DNA of 64,000 nt from Flavobacterium sp. WC2421 (lineage in GTDB: Bacteria; Bacteroidota; Bacteroidia; Flavobacteriales; Flavobacteriaceae): assembly GCF_040822115.1 (NCBI RefSeq), contig NZ_CP162004.1, positions 1 to 64,000 of the forward strand, given 5' to 3'. The notes under the pieces are model-generated. The model made no database searches and was not told the DNA's origin. It was given only the letters and a program-made list of their open reading frames with translations. Shown here one piece after another: positions 45,923-57,742 of this stretch (position 1 is its first letter; each line of letters opens with the position of its first letter). The position numbers and the translations under genes are program-made.

Positions 45923-46270
45923 TTATGCTAAAGCACTTTCAAAATTCACTGCTTTTTTCAAGAAAGCTTTAATCAATAAACGATTAGGTGCCAACCCAGA
46001 AGTCATAATTTGTTTTTTTGTATTTATACCCTCAGTAGATATTGTACTGTTTGGATCTTGTTTTGAACCCATGAACCAAAGAACAAATTCCATATTAGCT
46101 GCTTTGTTATTTTCTTGTTTAACCTCATTAGTAGATTCTGTAGTATTTGATACTAAAGAATTAACAATTTGAGTTTGAGAAAATGAAACATTAGACAACA
46201 AAATAAAAGCAAACATTAAAAATAATGTTATTGAATTTATCTTGTTATTTATAGCTACTGAATTGATCAT
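45923..46270 (-). CDS. small exported protein of unknown function
   Basis: A 115-aa protein with a signal peptide (MINSVAINNKINSITLFLMFAFILLSNVSFSQ). The mature part has a polar linker rich in Asn, Thr and Glu, then a conserved-looking core MEFVLWFMGSKQDPNSTI and a basic C-terminal helix (TSGLAPNRLLIKAFLKKAVNFESALA). Exported lineage-restricted proteins of this shape occur in Flavobacteria, but I do not recognise a family. A -7 box TATTTTTG on the minus strand at 46320-46327 supports transcription. Confidence 0.65.
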   Translation of the reverse strand: MINSVAINNKINSITLFLMFAFILLSNVSFSQTQIVNSLVSNTTESTNEVKQENNKAANMEFVLWFMGSKQDPNSTISTEGINTKKQIMTSGLAPNRLLIKAFLKKAVNFESALA

Positions 46271-46319
46271 AATTTTTGTTTTTCAATAAGGATTATTAAT
46301 TTAGCTCCTTATTCTTTAG

Positions 46320-46327
46320 CAAAAATA
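46320..46327 (-). promoter_or_regulatory. promoter -7 box of the small exported protein
   Basis: TATTTTTG on the minus strand is a perfect TAnnTTTG match, 49 bp before the ATG. The rest of 46271-46502 shows no other feature. Confidence 0.5.
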
Positions 46328-46502
46328 CAACCGCATTAGACTTTTAAAAAATATTTCCGATGAACACCACTTAAACTCGTTAACTAACAAAAGAACAGTT
46401 TAAACGCTAATATGTACGTTCACTGACCTACTAATTTTCACATTAACAACAAATATTTACTACTTACTACGAATATCCCATTTGCAATAATAAGATATAA
46501 CA

Positions 46503-46529
46503 AAAAAGGCTCCATAAAAATGGAGCCTT
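46503..46529 (-). terminator. terminator of the rpoC-DUF3467 transcript
   Basis: On the minus strand AAAGGCTCCAT and ATGGAGCCTTT arms are followed by T6. It ends the long operon that comes down from the tRNA-tuf region. Confidence 0.88.
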
Positions 46530-46538
46530 TAATAAAAA

Positions 46539-46850
46539 TTATGCTTGTCCTGCAGGACCAAAATTCAGCGGTATTGGAGGTTGTTCAGTATCTTTAATCT
46601 CACCATGGGCAAGTTCAAAACGATGAATATTTTCTCCAATTGCTTTCAACAATCTTTTGGCATGCTGCGGAGTCAAAACTATTCTTGACTTTACTTTAGC
46701 TTTAGGAATACCAGGCATGATACTTACAAAATCGAGAACAAACTCTGAAGATGAATGATTAATTATTGCTAAATTGGAATAAATTCCTTCAGCAGTTTTT
46801 TCATCCAACTCTATATTAATTTGTTCCTGTTGTTGTTTAGAATTACTCAT
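46539..46850 (-). CDS. DUF3467 family protein
   Basis: A 103-aa protein of a widespread uncharacterised family. The pattern is EGIYSNLAIINHSSSEFVLDFVSIMPG, then KAKVKSRIVLTPQHAKRLLKAIGENIHRFE. It begins 3 bp after rpoC and ends just before the operon terminator, so it is co-transcribed with the RNA polymerase genes. This linkage is conserved in many Bacteroidota, but its role is unknown. Confidence 0.93.
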   Translation of the reverse strand: MSNSKQQQEQINIELDEKTAEGIYSNLAIINHSSSEFVLDFVSIMPGIPKAKVKSRIVLTPQHAKRLLKAIGENIHRFELAHGEIKDTEQPPIPLNFGPAGQA

Positions 46851-46853
46851 ATC

Positions 46854-49800
46854 TTAATAAATATATTCCTCTTTATTAGCCATCATATCATTATAATCTT
46901 CTTTTGAACCTACTATCGTGTGATCGTATTCTCTCATACCAGTTCCGGCAGGGATTCTATGACCAACAATAACATTTTCTTTCAATCCTTCTAAGTAATC
47001 AATTTTACCTGCAACAGCAGCTTCGTTTAATACTTTAGTTGTTTCTTGGAAAGAAGCAGCAGAAATAAATGATTTTGTTTGTAATGACGCTCTCGTAATA
47101 CCTTGTAAAACTGGAGTACCAGTAGCAGTAATAACATCGCGTGCTACAACAATATTTTTATCGTTACGTTTTAATAATGAATTTTCATCACGTAATTCAC
47201 GAGGAGTTATAATTTGACCTTCTTTTAGGTTAGTCGAATCACCAGCTTCTTCAACAACTTTCATACCATAAAGCTTATCATTTTGAACGATAAAATCTTT
47301 AGTATGAATCAATTGATCTTCTAAGAATAAAGTATCTCCAGGATCTTGAACTCTCACTTTACGCATCATTTGACGTATTACTACTTCAAAGTGCTTGTCG
47401 TTAATTTTCACCCCTTGTAAACGATATACTTCTTGAATTTCATTTACCAAATACTGTTGAACAGCAGCAGGTCCTTTAATTCTTAAGATATCATCTGGTG
47501 TGATTGCTCCATCAGATAAAGGTACACCAGCTCTTACGAAGTCATTTTCTTGAACAAGAATTTGACTTGAAAGTTTTACTAAGTACTTTCTGATGTCACC
47601 AAATTTAGATTCGATAACAATCTCACGGTTACCTCTTTTGATTTTTCCAAAAGAAACAACACCATCAATTTCAGAAACTACAGCTGGATTAGATGGATTA
47701 CGAGCTTCTAACAACTCTGTAATTCTTGGTAAACCTCCTGTAATATCTCCTGATTTAGAAGAACGACGTGGAATTTTAACCAATACTTTACCTGCTTTAA
47801 TTTTCTCCCCATTTTCAACCATTAAGTGGGCACCTACTGGTAAGTTGTAAGAACGAATCAATTCACCTTCTTTACCGTAAACCAATAAAGTAGGTATTAA
47901 TTTTTTAGCTCTTGACTCAGAAATTACTTTTTCTTGGAAACCCGTTTGCTCATCAATTTCAACCATAAATGATTGACCTTGCTCTAAATCTTCGTAAGCA
48001 ATTTTACCCGTGAATTCCGAAACAATAACTCCATTATATGGATCCCATTTACAGATTACATCTCCTTTTGCAACGGATTGACCGTCTTTTACAAAAATAC
48101 TTGAACCGTAAGGGATATTATGAGTATTTAATAAAATACCTGTTTTTTCGTCAATTAATTTTAATTCAGTTGAACGAGAAACTACGATGTCAACTGCATT
48201 ACCATCATTGTCTTCACCTTTAACAGTTTTTAAATCTTCAATTTCTAGTTTACCGTTAAATTTAGTAACGATGCTAGATTCTTCAGAAATACCACCCGCA
48301 ACCCCTCCAACGTGGAAAGTACGTAATGTCAGCTGTGTACCTGGTTCTCCAATAGATTGTGCTGCAATTACACCAACTGCCTCACCTCTTTGTGTCATTT
48401 TACCAGTAGCTAAGTTTCTACCGTAACATTTAGCACAAATACCTTTAGGAGCTTCACATACAAGAGGCGAACGAACTTCCACTTTCTCGATTGGAGAAGC
48501 TTCAATTACTTTCATTATTGCCTCAGTAATTTGTTGTCCAGATTGTACTAATACTTCATTAGTTAAAGGATTAATAACATCTTGCAATGCAACACGCCCT
48601 AAAATTCTTTCTCCTAATGATTCAACAATTTCTTCATTCTTTTTCAATGCTGAAACTTCAACACCTCTTAATGTTCCACAATCTTCGATGTTAACAATAA
48701 CATCTTGAGAAACATCATGCAATCTTCTTGTTAAATATCCTGCATCCGCCGTTTTCAAGGCAGTATCCGCAAGACCTTTACGCGCACCGTGAGTAGAGAT
48801 AAAATACTCAAGGATAGAAAGACCTTCTTTAAAGTTAGAAAGAATCGGATTTTCAATAATTTCCCCACCACCAGCGGTCGATTTTTTAGGCTTAGCCATC
48901 AAACCACGCATACCAGTTAACTGACGAATTTGTTCTTTGGAACCCCTTGCTCCAGAATCAAGCATCATATACACTGAGTTGAAACCTTGTTGGTCTTCTC
49001 TAATGTTTTTCATTGCTAATTCAGTAAGCTGAGCATTTGCAGAAGTCCATACATCAATAACTTGGTTGTAACGTTCGTTATTTGTAATAAGACCCATGTT
49101 ATAATTAGCAGAGATACCTTCAACTTGCTCTCTAGCATCTGCAATTAATTTTGGTTTTTGCTCTGGAATTCTAATATCACCTAATGAGAATGATAATCCT
49201 CCTCTAAAGGCGAATTTATACCCCATATCTTTCATATTATCCAAGAAAGCTGCTGTTTCAGGTACACTAGTCGCGTTTAATACGTGACCAATAATATCTC
49301 TAAGGTTTTTCTTAGTTAATACATCATTGATATAACCTGCTGCTTCTGGTACTACTTCATTAAATAATACACGACCCGCAGTAGTTTGAATGATTTTATA
49401 TACTAATTCTCCAGCATCATTAAAATCTTTAGCTCTAATTCTAACACGAGCATTCAATTCTAATTTACCTTCGTTTAATGCAATATTTACTTCTTCAGCA
49501 GAATAGAAAGTCAAATCTTGACCTAAAATAATGTGTTCAGGAGTTGAGATACGTTCTTTGGTCATATAATATAGACCCAAAACCATATCCTGAGAAGGTA
49601 CAGTAATTGGCGCACCATTTGCAGGATTCAGAATGTTATGAGAAGCCAACATTAATAATTGTGCTTCAAGAATAGCTTCTGGTCCTAACGGCAAGTGAAC
49701 TGCCATTTGATCCCCATCAAAATCCGCATTAAATGCAGTACAAACTAAAGGGTGCAATTGGATTGCTTTTCCTTCAATTAATTTTGGTTGGAACGCTTGT

Positions 49801-51164
49801 ATACCTAATCTGTGCAAAGTAGGAGCACGATTCAGTAATATTGGGTGACCTTTAATTACATTTTCAAGGATATCCCAAACTACTGGCTCTTTCTTATCTA
49901 TTATTTTCTTAGCTGATTTTACAGTTTTAACAATACCTCTTTCTATCAATTTACGGATAACAAAAGGTTTGTATAGTTCAGCTGCCATATCTTTAGGGAT
50001 ACCACATTCGAACAATTTCAATTCAGGTCCAACAACAATTACCGAACGAGCAGAATAATCCACACGTTTTCCAAGTAAGTTTTGACGGAAACGTCCTTGC
50101 TTACCTTTAAGGGAATCAGATAATGATTTTAATGGTCTGTTAGATTCTGTTTTAACAGCAGATGCTTTTCTAGTATTGTCAAATAATGAATCTACTGATT
50201 CTTGCAACATACGTTTCTCGTTTCTTAAGATCACTTCCGGAGCTTTAATCTCCATTAATCTTTTCAAACGGTTGTTACGTATAATTACACGACGGTATAA
50301 ATCATTTAAATCTGAAGTTGCAAAACGACCTCCATCAAGTGGCACAAGTGGACGTAATTCTGGTGGAATAACAGGAACTACTTTCATAATCATCCATTCT
50401 GGACGATTCTCACGGTTCAAGTTAGATTCACGGAAAGACTCAACAACTTGTAATCTTTTTAATGCTTCTGTTTTACGTTGTTTAGACGTTTCATTGTTAG
50501 CACTATGTCTTAATTGGTAAGATAACTCATCCAGATCAATACGAGCTAATAAGTCCATAATACATTCAGCTCCCATTTTGGCAACGAATTTATTAGGATC
50601 GAAATCATCTAAATACTGATTATCAGCAGGAAGTGTATCTAAGATATTCAAATATTCCTCTTCAGTTAAGAAGTCTAATCTTTGAACTGATTCACCTTCT
50701 GCATTTTTAGCAATACCAGCTTGGATTACTACGTATCTTTCGTAGTAAATGATCATGTCTAATTTCTTAGATGGAAGACCAAGGATATAACCAATTTTAT
50801 TTGGAAGAGAACGGAAATACCAGATGTGAGCGATAGGCACAACAAGATTGATATGACCCACTCTATCTCTACGTACTTTTTTCTCAGTAACTTCTACTCC
50901 ACAACGGTCACAAATAATTCCTTTGTAACGAATTCTTTTGTATTTACCACAAGCACATTCAAAATCCTTAACTGGTCCAAAAATTCTTTCACAGAAAAGA
51001 CCGTCACGCTCAGGCTTGTGCGTACGGTAATTGATAGTTTCTGGTTTTAAAACTTCACCTCTTGATTCTTTCAAGATAGATTCAGGAGAAGCAAGACCAA
51101 TCGAAATTTTATTAAACCTTTTTACAGGATTCTTATCTTTATTATTATTTCTATTATTCATCAT
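46854..51164 (-). CDS. rpoC: DNA-directed RNA polymerase subunit beta'
   Basis: The 1436-aa catalytic subunit has the N-terminal zinc ribbon [20 protein letters not shown], the Mg-binding loop [12 protein letters not shown] at about residues 479-490, and the second zinc site near [13 protein letters not shown]. The clamp, bridge helix and trigger loop regions are in order. An adjacent ATG pair leaves the first residue at 51164 or 51161. A 292-bp spacer with heptamer repeats separates it from rpoB. Confidence 0.99.
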   Translation of the reverse strand: MMNNRNNNKDKNPVKRFNKISIGLASPESILKESRGEVLKPETINYRTHKPERDGLFCERIFGPVKDFECACGKYKRIRYKGIICDRCGVEVTEKKVRRDRVGHINLVVPIAHIWYFRSLPNKIGYILGLPSKKLDMIIYYERYVVIQAGIAKNAEGESVQRLDFLTEEEYLNILDTLPADNQYLDDFDPNKFVAKMGAECIMDLLARIDLDELSYQLRHSANNETSKQRKTEALKRLQVVESFRESNLNRENRPEWMIMKVVPVIPPELRPLVPLDGGRFATSDLNDLYRRVIIRNNRLKRLMEIKAPEVILRNEKRMLQESVDSLFDNTRKASAVKTESNRPLKSLSDSLKGKQGRFRQNLLGKRVDYSARSVIVVGPELKLFECGIPKDMAAELYKPFVIRKLIERGIVKTVKSAKKIIDKKEPVVWDILENVIKGHPILLNRAPTLHRLGIQAFQPKLIEGKAIQLHPLVCTAFNADFDGDQMAVHLPLGPEAILEAQLLMLASHNILNPANGAPITVPSQDMVLGLYYMTKERISTPEHIILGQDLTFYSAEEVNIALNEGKLELNARVRIRAKDFNDAGELVYKIIQTTAGRVLFNEVVPEAAGYINDVLTKKNLRDIIGHVLNATSVPETAAFLDNMKDMGYKFAFRGGLSFSLGDIRIPEQKPKLIADAREQVEGISANYNMGLITNNERYNQVIDVWTSANAQLTELAMKNIREDQQGFNSVYMMLDSGARGSKEQIRQLTGMRGLMAKPKKSTAGGGEIIENPILSNFKEGLSILEYFISTHGARKGLADTALKTADAGYLTRRLHDVSQDVIVNIEDCGTLRGVEVSALKKNEEIVESLGERILGRVALQDVINPLTNEVLVQSGQQITEAIMKVIEASPIEKVEVRSPLVCEAPKGICAKCYGRNLATGKMTQRGEAVGVIAAQSIGEPGTQLTLRTFHVGGVAGGISEESSIVTKFNGKLEIEDLKTVKGEDNDGNAVDIVVSRSTELKLIDEKTGILLNTHNIPYGSSIFVKDGQSVAKGDVICKWDPYNGVIVSEFTGKIAYEDLEQGQSFMVEIDEQTGFQEKVISESRAKKLIPTLLVYGKEGELIRSYNLPVGAHLMVENGEKIKAGKVLVKIPRRSSKSGDITGGLPRITELLEARNPSNPAVVSEIDGVVSFGKIKRGNREIVIESKFGDIRKYLVKLSSQILVQENDFVRAGVPLSDGAITPDDILRIKGPAAVQQYLVNEIQEVYRLQGVKINDKHFEVVIRQMMRKVRVQDPGDTLFLEDQLIHTKDFIVQNDKLYGMKVVEEAGDSTNLKEGQIITPRELRDENSLLKRNDKNIVVARDVITATGTPVLQGITRASLQTKSFISAASFQETTKVLNEAAVAGKIDYLEGLKENVIVGHRIPAGTGMREYDHTIVGSKEDYNDMMANKEEYIY

Positions 51165-51456
51165 AGTTTTTACTATTGATTTATTAGCAATTGAAAATTG
51201 ATTCTCGTTTTAGTCTAAAGTCAAATGTCATAAAGTTTTTAAAGTCATAAACGACTTTGGACTTTCGACTTTCAAACTTTCGACTATAACATTACCTCGG
51301 CTTACTTCTCTAAACTTCAAACGACTTGAAGTGCTAATTAAAAACTAAATTTAGTTCATTAAAAAATCGGAACGGGTTACGGGTATAAATCCTAAAAACT
51401 CTTAAAAATGAGAATTCAGCCCCGAAAAAATCAAGGCTGAAAACTACTAAATATTA
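51165..51456. repeat. repeat-rich rpoB-rpoC spacer
   Basis: The spacer contains tandem heptamers GACTTTG, GACTTTC and GACTTTC at 51253-51273, with inverted AAAGTC copies at 51217 onward, so the block can fold back. A 14-bp palindrome AACTAAATTTAGTT lies at 51344-51357. TTCAGCC and GGCTGAA arms (51415-51421 and 51435-51441) form a hairpin just after rpoB. No ORF is present. Confidence 0.75.
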
Positions 51457-54400
51457 TTATTCTTCTAATCTAATGTCTAATCCAAGACCTTTCAATTCAT
51501 GCATCAATACATTGAATGATTCAGGTAATCCTGGTTCTGGCATAGACTCTCCTTTTACGATAGCTTCGTAAGTTTTAGCTCTACCAATTACATCATCAGA
51601 CTTCACTGTCAAGATTTCTCTAAGTGTACTTGACGCTCCATAAGCCTCAAGTGCCCAAACCTCCATCTCTCCAAAACGTTGACCTCCAAATTGAGCTTTA
51701 CCTCCAAGTGGTTGTTGTGTAATCAACGAGTATGGTCCGATAGAACGTGCGTGCATCTTATCATCAACCATGTGTCCTAATTTTAACATATAGATCACAC
51801 CTACAGTTGCTGCTTGATGGAAACGCTCTCCAGTACCACCATCATAAAGGTGTGTATGTCCAAAACGTGGCACTCCAGCTTCGTCAGTCAATTCATTAAT
51901 TTGGTCAAGAGAAGCACCATCAAAAATTGGAGTAGCAAATTTTCTACCTAAGTTTTGTCCAGCCCAACCTAATACCGTTTCATAAATTTGACCGATGTTC
52001 ATACGTGAAGGTACCCCAAGTGGATTCAACACAATATCAACTGGCGTTCCGTCTTCAAGGAAAGGCATATCTTCATGACGAACAATACGAGCAACAATAC
52101 CTTTGTTACCGTGACGTCCAGCCATTTTATCCCCTACTTTCAACTTACGTTTTTTGGCAATATATACTTTAGCTAATTTCAAGATTCCTGCTGGCAATTC
52201 ATCTCCAACAGTAATAGTGAATTTCTCTCTTCTTAATGCACCTTGTAAATCATTCAACTTAATTTTATAGTTATGAATTAATTCATTCACCATTTTATTA
52301 GTTGAGTCATCCGCAACCCATTGACCTTTGCTTAAGTGAGCAAAATCTTCAACAGCATAAAGCATTTTTTGAGTATATTTTTTACCTTTTGGTAAAACTT
52401 CTTCACCCAAATCATTCATTACACCTTGAGATGTTTTACCGTTAACGATTAAGAAAAGTTTTTCAACTAATTTGTCTTTTAATTCAACAAATTTAGTTTC
52501 GAATTCCATTTCTAAAGCGCCTAAAGCATCTTTATCTTGAGTACGTTTGCGTTTATCTTTTACTGCTCTTGCAAATAATTTTTTGTCTAAAACAACACCA
52601 TGTAAAGAAGGAGAAGCTTTTAATGAAGCATCTTTTACATCACCTGCTTTATCCCCGAAGATTGCACGAAGCAATTTCTCTTCTGGAGTAGGATCTGATT
52701 CCCCTTTTGGAGTAATTTTACCGATAAGAATATCACCAGGTTTAACCTCGGCACCAATTCTAATCATACCATTTTCATCTAAGTCTTTAGTAGCCTCTTC
52801 AGAAACGTTTGGTATATCATTTGTCAATTCTTCGTTACCTAATTTAGTATCTCTAACTTCTAATGAATAATCATCAACGTGAATAGAGGTAAAAATATCG
52901 TCACGAACTACTTTTTCAGAAATTACAATCGCATCCTCAAAGTTGTATCCTTTCCATGGCATAAACGCCACTTTCAAGTTACGACCTAAAGCTAGCTCCC
53001 CATTTTGAGTTGCATAACCTTCTGATAATACTTGTCCAAGAACTACTCTATCCCCTTTTCTTACGATAGGTTTAAGGTTAATACTTGTACCTTGATTGGT
53101 TTTTCTAAATTTAATTAGATTGTATGTTTTCTCATCAGTATCAAAACTCACCATTCTTTCTTCCTCAGAACGATCGTATTTAATAGTAATAATATTAGCA
53201 TCTACATATTCAATAACTCCAGGACCTTCAGCATTTATCAATACTCTAGAGTCAGAAGCTACTTGACGCTCTAAACCAGTTCCAACAATTGGAGCTTCAG
53301 GACGAATTAATGGTACGGCCTGACGCATCATGTTAGATCCCATCAAGGCTCTATTCGCATCATCATGTTCCAAGAAAGGAATCAAAGAAGCAGAGATAGA
53401 AGCAATTTGGTTAGGAGCAACGTCTGTATAATCTACTTGAGCAGGATCAATAACAGGGAAATCACCTTCTTGACGCGCAATTACGTTTTCGGCAATGATT
53501 TTTCCAGAATTGTCCATTTCAATATTCGCTTGCGCGATTAACATTCCTTCTTCTTCTTCAGCACTTAAGTAAATAGGAGTAGACTCTAAATCTACAACTC
53601 CATTAGTTACTTTACGGTAAGGTGTTTCAATGAATCCCATTCCGTTTACTTTAGCATAAACTCCAAGAGATGAAATCAAACCAATGTTTGGTCCCTCTGG
53701 TGTTTCAATAGGACATAAACGTCCGTAATGTGTATAGTGAACGTCACGAACCTCAAATCCAGCTCTTTCTCTCGAAAGTCCACCTGGTCCTAGTGCAGAT
53801 AATCTTCTTTTGTGCGTTATCTCAGCTAGTGGATTCGTTTGATCCATAAATTGAGACAACTGGTTTGTTCCAAAGAAAGAGTTGATAACAGATGATAATG
53901 TTTTAGCATTAATCAAATCTATTGGTGTAAACACCTCGTTATCTCTAACGTTCATACGCTCTCTAATAGTTCTAGCCATACGCGCTAAACCAACACCGAA
54001 TTGTTGCGACAATTGTTCTCCAACTGTTCTAACACGACGGTTTGATAAGTGGTCAATATCATCAATATCTGCTTTTGCATTTATTAATTCAATCAAATAC
54101 TTAACGATAGTTATGATATCTTCTTTGGTAAGCACTTGCTTTTCCATTGGAATATCTAAACCAAGTTTTTTATTCATTCTATAACGACCTACTTCACCTA
54201 AGTTGTAACGTTGGTCAGAGAAGAATAATTTATCTATAATACCTCGAGCAGTTTCTTCATCAGGCGGTTCTGCGTTACGCAATTGTCTGTAGATATGCTC
54301 AACAGCTTCTTTTTCAGAGTTTGTTGGATCTTTTTGTAACGTGTTATGGATGATAGCATAATCAGCTTGATTAGCATCTTCTTTATGCAACAAAATAGAT

Positions 54401-55269
54401 TTAACGTTAGAATCGATGATTTCTTCCACATTATCTTTGTCGATAATAGTATCTCTATCAAGGATTATTTCGTTACGTTCGATAGAAACTACTTCACCAG
54501 TATCTTCATCTACGAAATCTTCATGCCATGTATTTAATACACGAGCAGCTAATTTTCTACCGATATATTTTTTAAGTCCTGTTTTAGAAACTTTAATTTC
54601 CTCAGCAAGGTCAAAAATTTCAAGGATATCCTTGTCTCTTTCAAAACCTATTGCACGGAATAAAGTAGTTACAGGTAATTTTTTCTTTCTGTCGATATAA
54701 GCGTACATTACGCTATTGATATCTGTAGAAAATTCTATCCAAGATCCTTTAAAAGGAATTACTCTGGCAGAATATAATTTTGTTCCATTCGCATGAAAAG
54801 ACTGTCCAAAGAAAACCCCTGGAGATCTATGCAACTGAGAAACAACAACACGTTCAGCACCATTGATTACAAAGGTACCACTTGGCGTCATATAAGGAAT
54901 TGTTCCTAGATATACATCTTGAACAATTGTTTCAAAGTCTTCGTGCTCTGGATCTGTACAATACAGTTTTAACCTTGCTTTTAAAGGTACACTATGTGTC
55001 AAACCTCTTTCTATACATTCTTGAATTGTATAACGTGGTGGATCCACAAAGTAGTCAAGGAATTCCAATACAAAGTTGTTTCTTGTATCTGTAATTGGAA
55101 AATTTTCCATGAAGGTATTATAAAGTCCTTCATTGCCTCTTTCATCAGATTTAGTTTCTAATTGAAAAAAATCTTGAAAAGATTTTACCTGAACATCTAG
55201 AAAATCTGGATAGTTCGGGATATTTTTTGTAGAGGCAAAATTCAATCTTTCAGTCTGATTTGTTATCAT
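51457..55269 (-). CDS. rpoB: DNA-directed RNA polymerase subunit beta
   Basis: The beta subunit has 1270 aa from the second ATG of a pair. Landmarks are the rifampicin region [34 protein letters not shown], the universally conserved [27 protein letters not shown], and the C-terminal [24 protein letters not shown]. The rifampicin region shows no unusual substitution that I can identify. It follows rplL after a spacer with a strong hairpin and precedes the repeat-rich spacer to rpoC. Confidence 0.99.
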   Translation of the reverse strand: MITNQTERLNFASTKNIPNYPDFLDVQVKSFQDFFQLETKSDERGNEGLYNTFMENFPITDTRNNFVLEFLDYFVDPPRYTIQECIERGLTHSVPLKARLKLYCTDPEHEDFETIVQDVYLGTIPYMTPSGTFVINGAERVVVSQLHRSPGVFFGQSFHANGTKLYSARVIPFKGSWIEFSTDINSVMYAYIDRKKKLPVTTLFRAIGFERDKDILEIFDLAEEIKVSKTGLKKYIGRKLAARVLNTWHEDFVDEDTGEVVSIERNEIILDRDTIIDKDNVEEIIDSNVKSILLHKEDANQADYAIIHNTLQKDPTNSEKEAVEHIYRQLRNAEPPDEETARGIIDKLFFSDQRYNLGEVGRYRMNKKLGLDIPMEKQVLTKEDIITIVKYLIELINAKADIDDIDHLSNRRVRTVGEQLSQQFGVGLARMARTIRERMNVRDNEVFTPIDLINAKTLSSVINSFFGTNQLSQFMDQTNPLAEITHKRRLSALGPGGLSRERAGFEVRDVHYTHYGRLCPIETPEGPNIGLISSLGVYAKVNGMGFIETPYRKVTNGVVDLESTPIYLSAEEEEGMLIAQANIEMDNSGKIIAENVIARQEGDFPVIDPAQVDYTDVAPNQIASISASLIPFLEHDDANRALMGSNMMRQAVPLIRPEAPIVGTGLERQVASDSRVLINAEGPGVIEYVDANIITIKYDRSEEERMVSFDTDEKTYNLIKFRKTNQGTSINLKPIVRKGDRVVLGQVLSEGYATQNGELALGRNLKVAFMPWKGYNFEDAIVISEKVVRDDIFTSIHVDDYSLEVRDTKLGNEELTNDIPNVSEEATKDLDENGMIRIGAEVKPGDILIGKITPKGESDPTPEEKLLRAIFGDKAGDVKDASLKASPSLHGVVLDKKLFARAVKDKRKRTQDKDALGALEMEFETKFVELKDKLVEKLFLIVNGKTSQGVMNDLGEEVLPKGKKYTQKMLYAVEDFAHLSKGQWVADDSTNKMVNELIHNYKIKLNDLQGALRREKFTITVGDELPAGILKLAKVYIAKKRKLKVGDKMAGRHGNKGIVARIVRHEDMPFLEDGTPVDIVLNPLGVPSRMNIGQIYETVLGWAGQNLGRKFATPIFDGASLDQINELTDEAGVPRFGHTHLYDGGTGERFHQAATVGVIYMLKLGHMVDDKMHARSIGPYSLITQQPLGGKAQFGGQRFGEMEVWALEAYGASSTLREILTVKSDDVIGRAKTYEAIVKGESMPEPGLPESFNVLMHELKGLGLDIRLEE

Positions 55270-55484
55270 CAATGGACAAAATTTTGATTAAAAAGTAATT
55301 TTTTGTGTATAAACAAGAATTTATTTATACTTTTCTTTTACGACCATTACATCTTTAAAAACCAATTTAAGATAACTACTTTCTTATTATCTGTTAATTT
55401 TTTTTCCTCGTAATGGGTAAAAGGAATTTAATCTGAAAATCTATTTTGCAGTAAAACAAGATAGACTTTTATTATACGAAAAAT

Positions 55485-55523
55485 GGTTTAGGTCTTTGGG
55501 CGACTAAACCCAAGACCTAAACC
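55485..55523 (-). promoter_or_regulatory. rplL-rpoB attenuator-like hairpin
   Basis: Left arm 55485-55500 (GGTTTAGGTCTTTGGG) and right arm 55509-55523 pair over 15 bp with one bulged base. On the minus strand it follows rplL and is trailed by ATTTTTCG. By analogy with the rplL-rpoB attenuator of E. coli it may lower rpoBC expression relative to ribosomal genes. Confidence 0.7.
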
Positions 55524-55544
55524 TAATTCTAAACTAAGAATGAA

Positions 55545-55913
55545 TTATTTCAATTCAACTACAGCTCCAGCTTCTTCTAACGATTTTTTAAGACCTTCAG
55601 CCTCTTCTTTAGAAACACCTTCTTTAACGTTTGATGGAGCAGAATCAACTACATCTTTAGCTTCTTTCAAACCTAAACCTGTAAGTTCTTTTACCATTTT
55701 CACAACAGCTAATTTAGAAGCACCAGCTTCTTTCAATACAACTGTGAATTCAGTTTGAGCTTCTTCAGCAGCTTCTCCACCACCTGCAGAAACTACTACA
55801 GCTGCAGCAGCTGGTTCGATTCCGTACTCATCTTTTAATATTGTTGCTAATTCGTTAACTTCTTTTACAGTTAAATTAACTAATTGTTCTGCGAATTGTT
55901 TCAAATCTGCCAT
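55545..55913 (-). CDS. rplL: 50S ribosomal protein L7/L12
   Basis: The 122-aa stalk protein has an N-terminal dimerisation helix ([24 protein letters not shown]), an Ala/Gly/Val-rich hinge around residues 38-52, and the globular C-terminal domain with [22 protein letters not shown]. It recruits translation factors. It follows rplJ by 92 bp, as in most bacteria. Confidence 0.98.
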   Translation of the reverse strand: MADLKQFAEQLVNLTVKEVNELATILKDEYGIEPAAAAVVVSAGGGEAAEEAQTEFTVVLKEAGASKLAVVKMVKELTGLGLKEAKDVVDSAPSNVKEGVSKEEAEGLKKSLEEAGAVVELK

Positions 55914-56005
55914 TTTTTCTATCGTTTTAAAATGATTTGTAAAATTATATTTTGTTTATTGTGCGCATTGTAAATAATAAAACCGAAGGAAACCTCCTTT
56001 TTTTA

Positions 56006-56509
56006 TTATGCTTCTTCTGTTTGCTCTTCTCCAGCAAATTTGTTTTGAAGTGCAGAGATAATTCTTTGTGCTGGTGATTGAAGTAATCCAATAAGTTCAC
56101 CAAGAAGCTCTTCTTTAGATTTGATAGTTGCTAACGCATCTAATTGATCATCTCCAATATAAACTTCAGCATTAATATAAGCTCCTTTTAAAACTGGCTT
56201 AGCCGATTTTTTACGGAAGTCTTTAATTATCTTACCAGGTGCATTTGCAACATCTGAGATAAAAATAGCACTATTCCCAGTTAAAACTGTAGGCAAGTCA
56301 CCATATTCATTTTCAGAAACCTCCATTGCTTTTACAAGCAAAGTGTTTTTTACCACCTCTAATTTTATACCTGCTTTAAAGCAAGCTCTTCTCAACTTTG
56401 AAGTTGTATCTGCATTTAGTCCAGAAATATCTGCTATATAAACAATATTTGTACCAGCTAACTGTGCAGTTAAATCTTCAATCGCGATTGATTTTTCTTC
56501 TCTAGTCAT
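56006..56509 (-). CDS. rplJ: 50S ribosomal protein L10
   Basis: The 167-aa protein L10 anchors L7/L12 dimers to the ribosome. The N-terminal rRNA-binding domain starts with TREEKSIAIEDLTAQLAGTNIVYIADISG and the C-terminal helix ends in LQNKFAGEEQTEEA, which binds L7/L12. The gap from rplA is only 22 bp, too short for an E. coli-type L10 leader, so autogenous control at that position is not evident. Confidence 0.97.
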   Translation of the reverse strand: MTREEKSIAIEDLTAQLAGTNIVYIADISGLNADTTSKLRRACFKAGIKLEVVKNTLLVKAMEVSENEYGDLPTVLTGNSAIFISDVANAPGKIIKDFRKKSAKPVLKGAYINAEVYIGDDQLDALATIKSKEELLGELIGLLQSPAQRIISALQNKFAGEEQTEEA

Positions 56510-56531
56510 ACTAAAAATTTTTAACTACCAA

Positions 56532-57221
56532 TTATACTGCTTTAGGGTCAAGCGCAATAGCTGGACTCATAGTGCTTGTAAGGTAGATACTTTTGATGTA
56601 AACTCCTTTAGCCGCAGTTGGTTTAAGTTTGATTAATGTTTGAATAATTTCGTGAGCATTGTCAAAAATTTGTTCAGCCCCAAAAGAAACTTTACCAATT
56701 CCTGCATGCACTATACCAGTTTTATCAACTTTGAAATCGATTTTACCAGCTTTCACCTCTTGAACAGCTTTTGCAACATCCATAGTTACAGTACCTGTTT
56801 TAGGGTTTGGCATTAAACCACGTGGTCCTAAAATACGACCTAATGGACCTAATTTACCCATAACACTTGGCATAGTGATGATAACATCAACATCTGTCCA
56901 ACCATCTTTAATTTTTTGTAAATACTCGTCAAGACCTACATAGTCTGCTCCAGCTTCTTTAGCTTCCGCTTCTTTGTCTGGAGTAACTAATGCCAATACT
57001 TTAACATCTTTACCAGTTCCATGAGGTAATGTTACCACACCTCTAACCATTTGATTCGCTTTTCTTGGATCTACACCCAATCGAACTGCGATATCAACAG
57101 ACTCATCAAATTTTGCAGAAGAAACAACTTTAATTAATGCCGCAGCATCTTTTAAAGTATATAGTTTGTTCTTTTCAATTTTTGAAGCAGCCTCTTTTTG
57201 CTTTTTTGTCAATTTTGCCAT
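56532..57221 (-). CDS. rplA: 50S ribosomal protein L1
   Basis: The 229-aa protein forms the L1 stalk that gates E-site tRNA release. Landmarks are [26 protein letters not shown] and [22 protein letters not shown], the latter being the rRNA-binding signature. It follows rplK by 13 bp and precedes rplJ by 22 bp, inside the same operon. Confidence 0.98.
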   Translation of the reverse strand: MAKLTKKQKEAASKIEKNKLYTLKDAAALIKVVSSAKFDESVDIAVRLGVDPRKANQMVRGVVTLPHGTGKDVKVLALVTPDKEAEAKEAGADYVGLDEYLQKIKDGWTDVDVIITMPSVMGKLGPLGRILGPRGLMPNPKTGTVTMDVAKAVQEVKAGKIDFKVDKTGIVHAGIGKVSFGAEQIFDNAHEIIQTLIKLKPTAAKGVYIKSIYLTSTMSPAIALDPKAV

Positions 57222-57234
57222 GTTTTTCTCTTAA

Positions 57235-57672
57235 TTAAAAAGGAGAATCTCCTGATACAGTTATACCCATAGATCTAGCTGTTCCAGCAACCATACTCAT
57301 CGCAGCTTCCATAGTGAACGCGTTTAAGTCTGGCATTTTGTCTTCAGCAATAGCTCTAATTTGTTCCCAAGTAACACTAGCTACTTTTTTACGATTAGGT
57401 TCACCTGAACCAGATTTTAGCTTTGCAGCTTCCAATAACTGAACCGCTGCTGGAGGAGTTTTAACAACAAAATCAAATGATTTGTCTTTATACACAGTAA
57501 TTTGTACTGGGCATATTTTGCCGGGTTTATCTTGAGTTCTAGCATTAAATTGCTTACAAAACTCCATGATGTTTACCCCAGCAGCTCCTAAAGCAGGTCC
57601 AACCGGTGGCGACGGATTCGCAGCACCTCCCTTAACTTGTAGTTTAACTACCTTACTAATTTCTTTAGCCAT
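57235..57672 (-). CDS. rplK: 50S ribosomal protein L11
   Basis: The 145-aa L11 binds the GTPase-associated centre of 23S rRNA. The start shows [20 protein letters not shown] with the conserved proline-rich turn, and the C-terminal domain has [31 protein letters not shown]. It follows nusG by 70 bp. Confidence 0.98.
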   Translation of the reverse strand: MAKEISKVVKLQVKGGAANPSPPVGPALGAAGVNIMEFCKQFNARTQDKPGKICPVQITVYKDKSFDFVVKTPPAAVQLLEAAKLKSGSGEPNRKKVASVTWEQIRAIAEDKMPDLNAFTMEAAMSMVAGTARSMGITVSGDSPF

Positions 57673-57742
57673 TTTTTAAAAAATTTAACACTACAATCTT
57701 TGGAAGCGATTGTAATGGATATTATATGTAATGTAACAAAAA

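Noticed and set aside
50176..50520. 114-codon forward ORF inside rpoC
   Set aside because: The reverse frame encodes conserved beta' sequence, so this is an antisense shadow.
51211..51288. CRISPR-like array in the rpoB-rpoC spacer
   Set aside because: The repeats are only 7 bp, contiguous and partly inverted, with no spacers or cas genes.
55914..56005. Terminator between rplJ and rplL
   Set aside because: The A/T-rich arms flank a very short G-C stem with a poor loop. Evidence is too weak to list.
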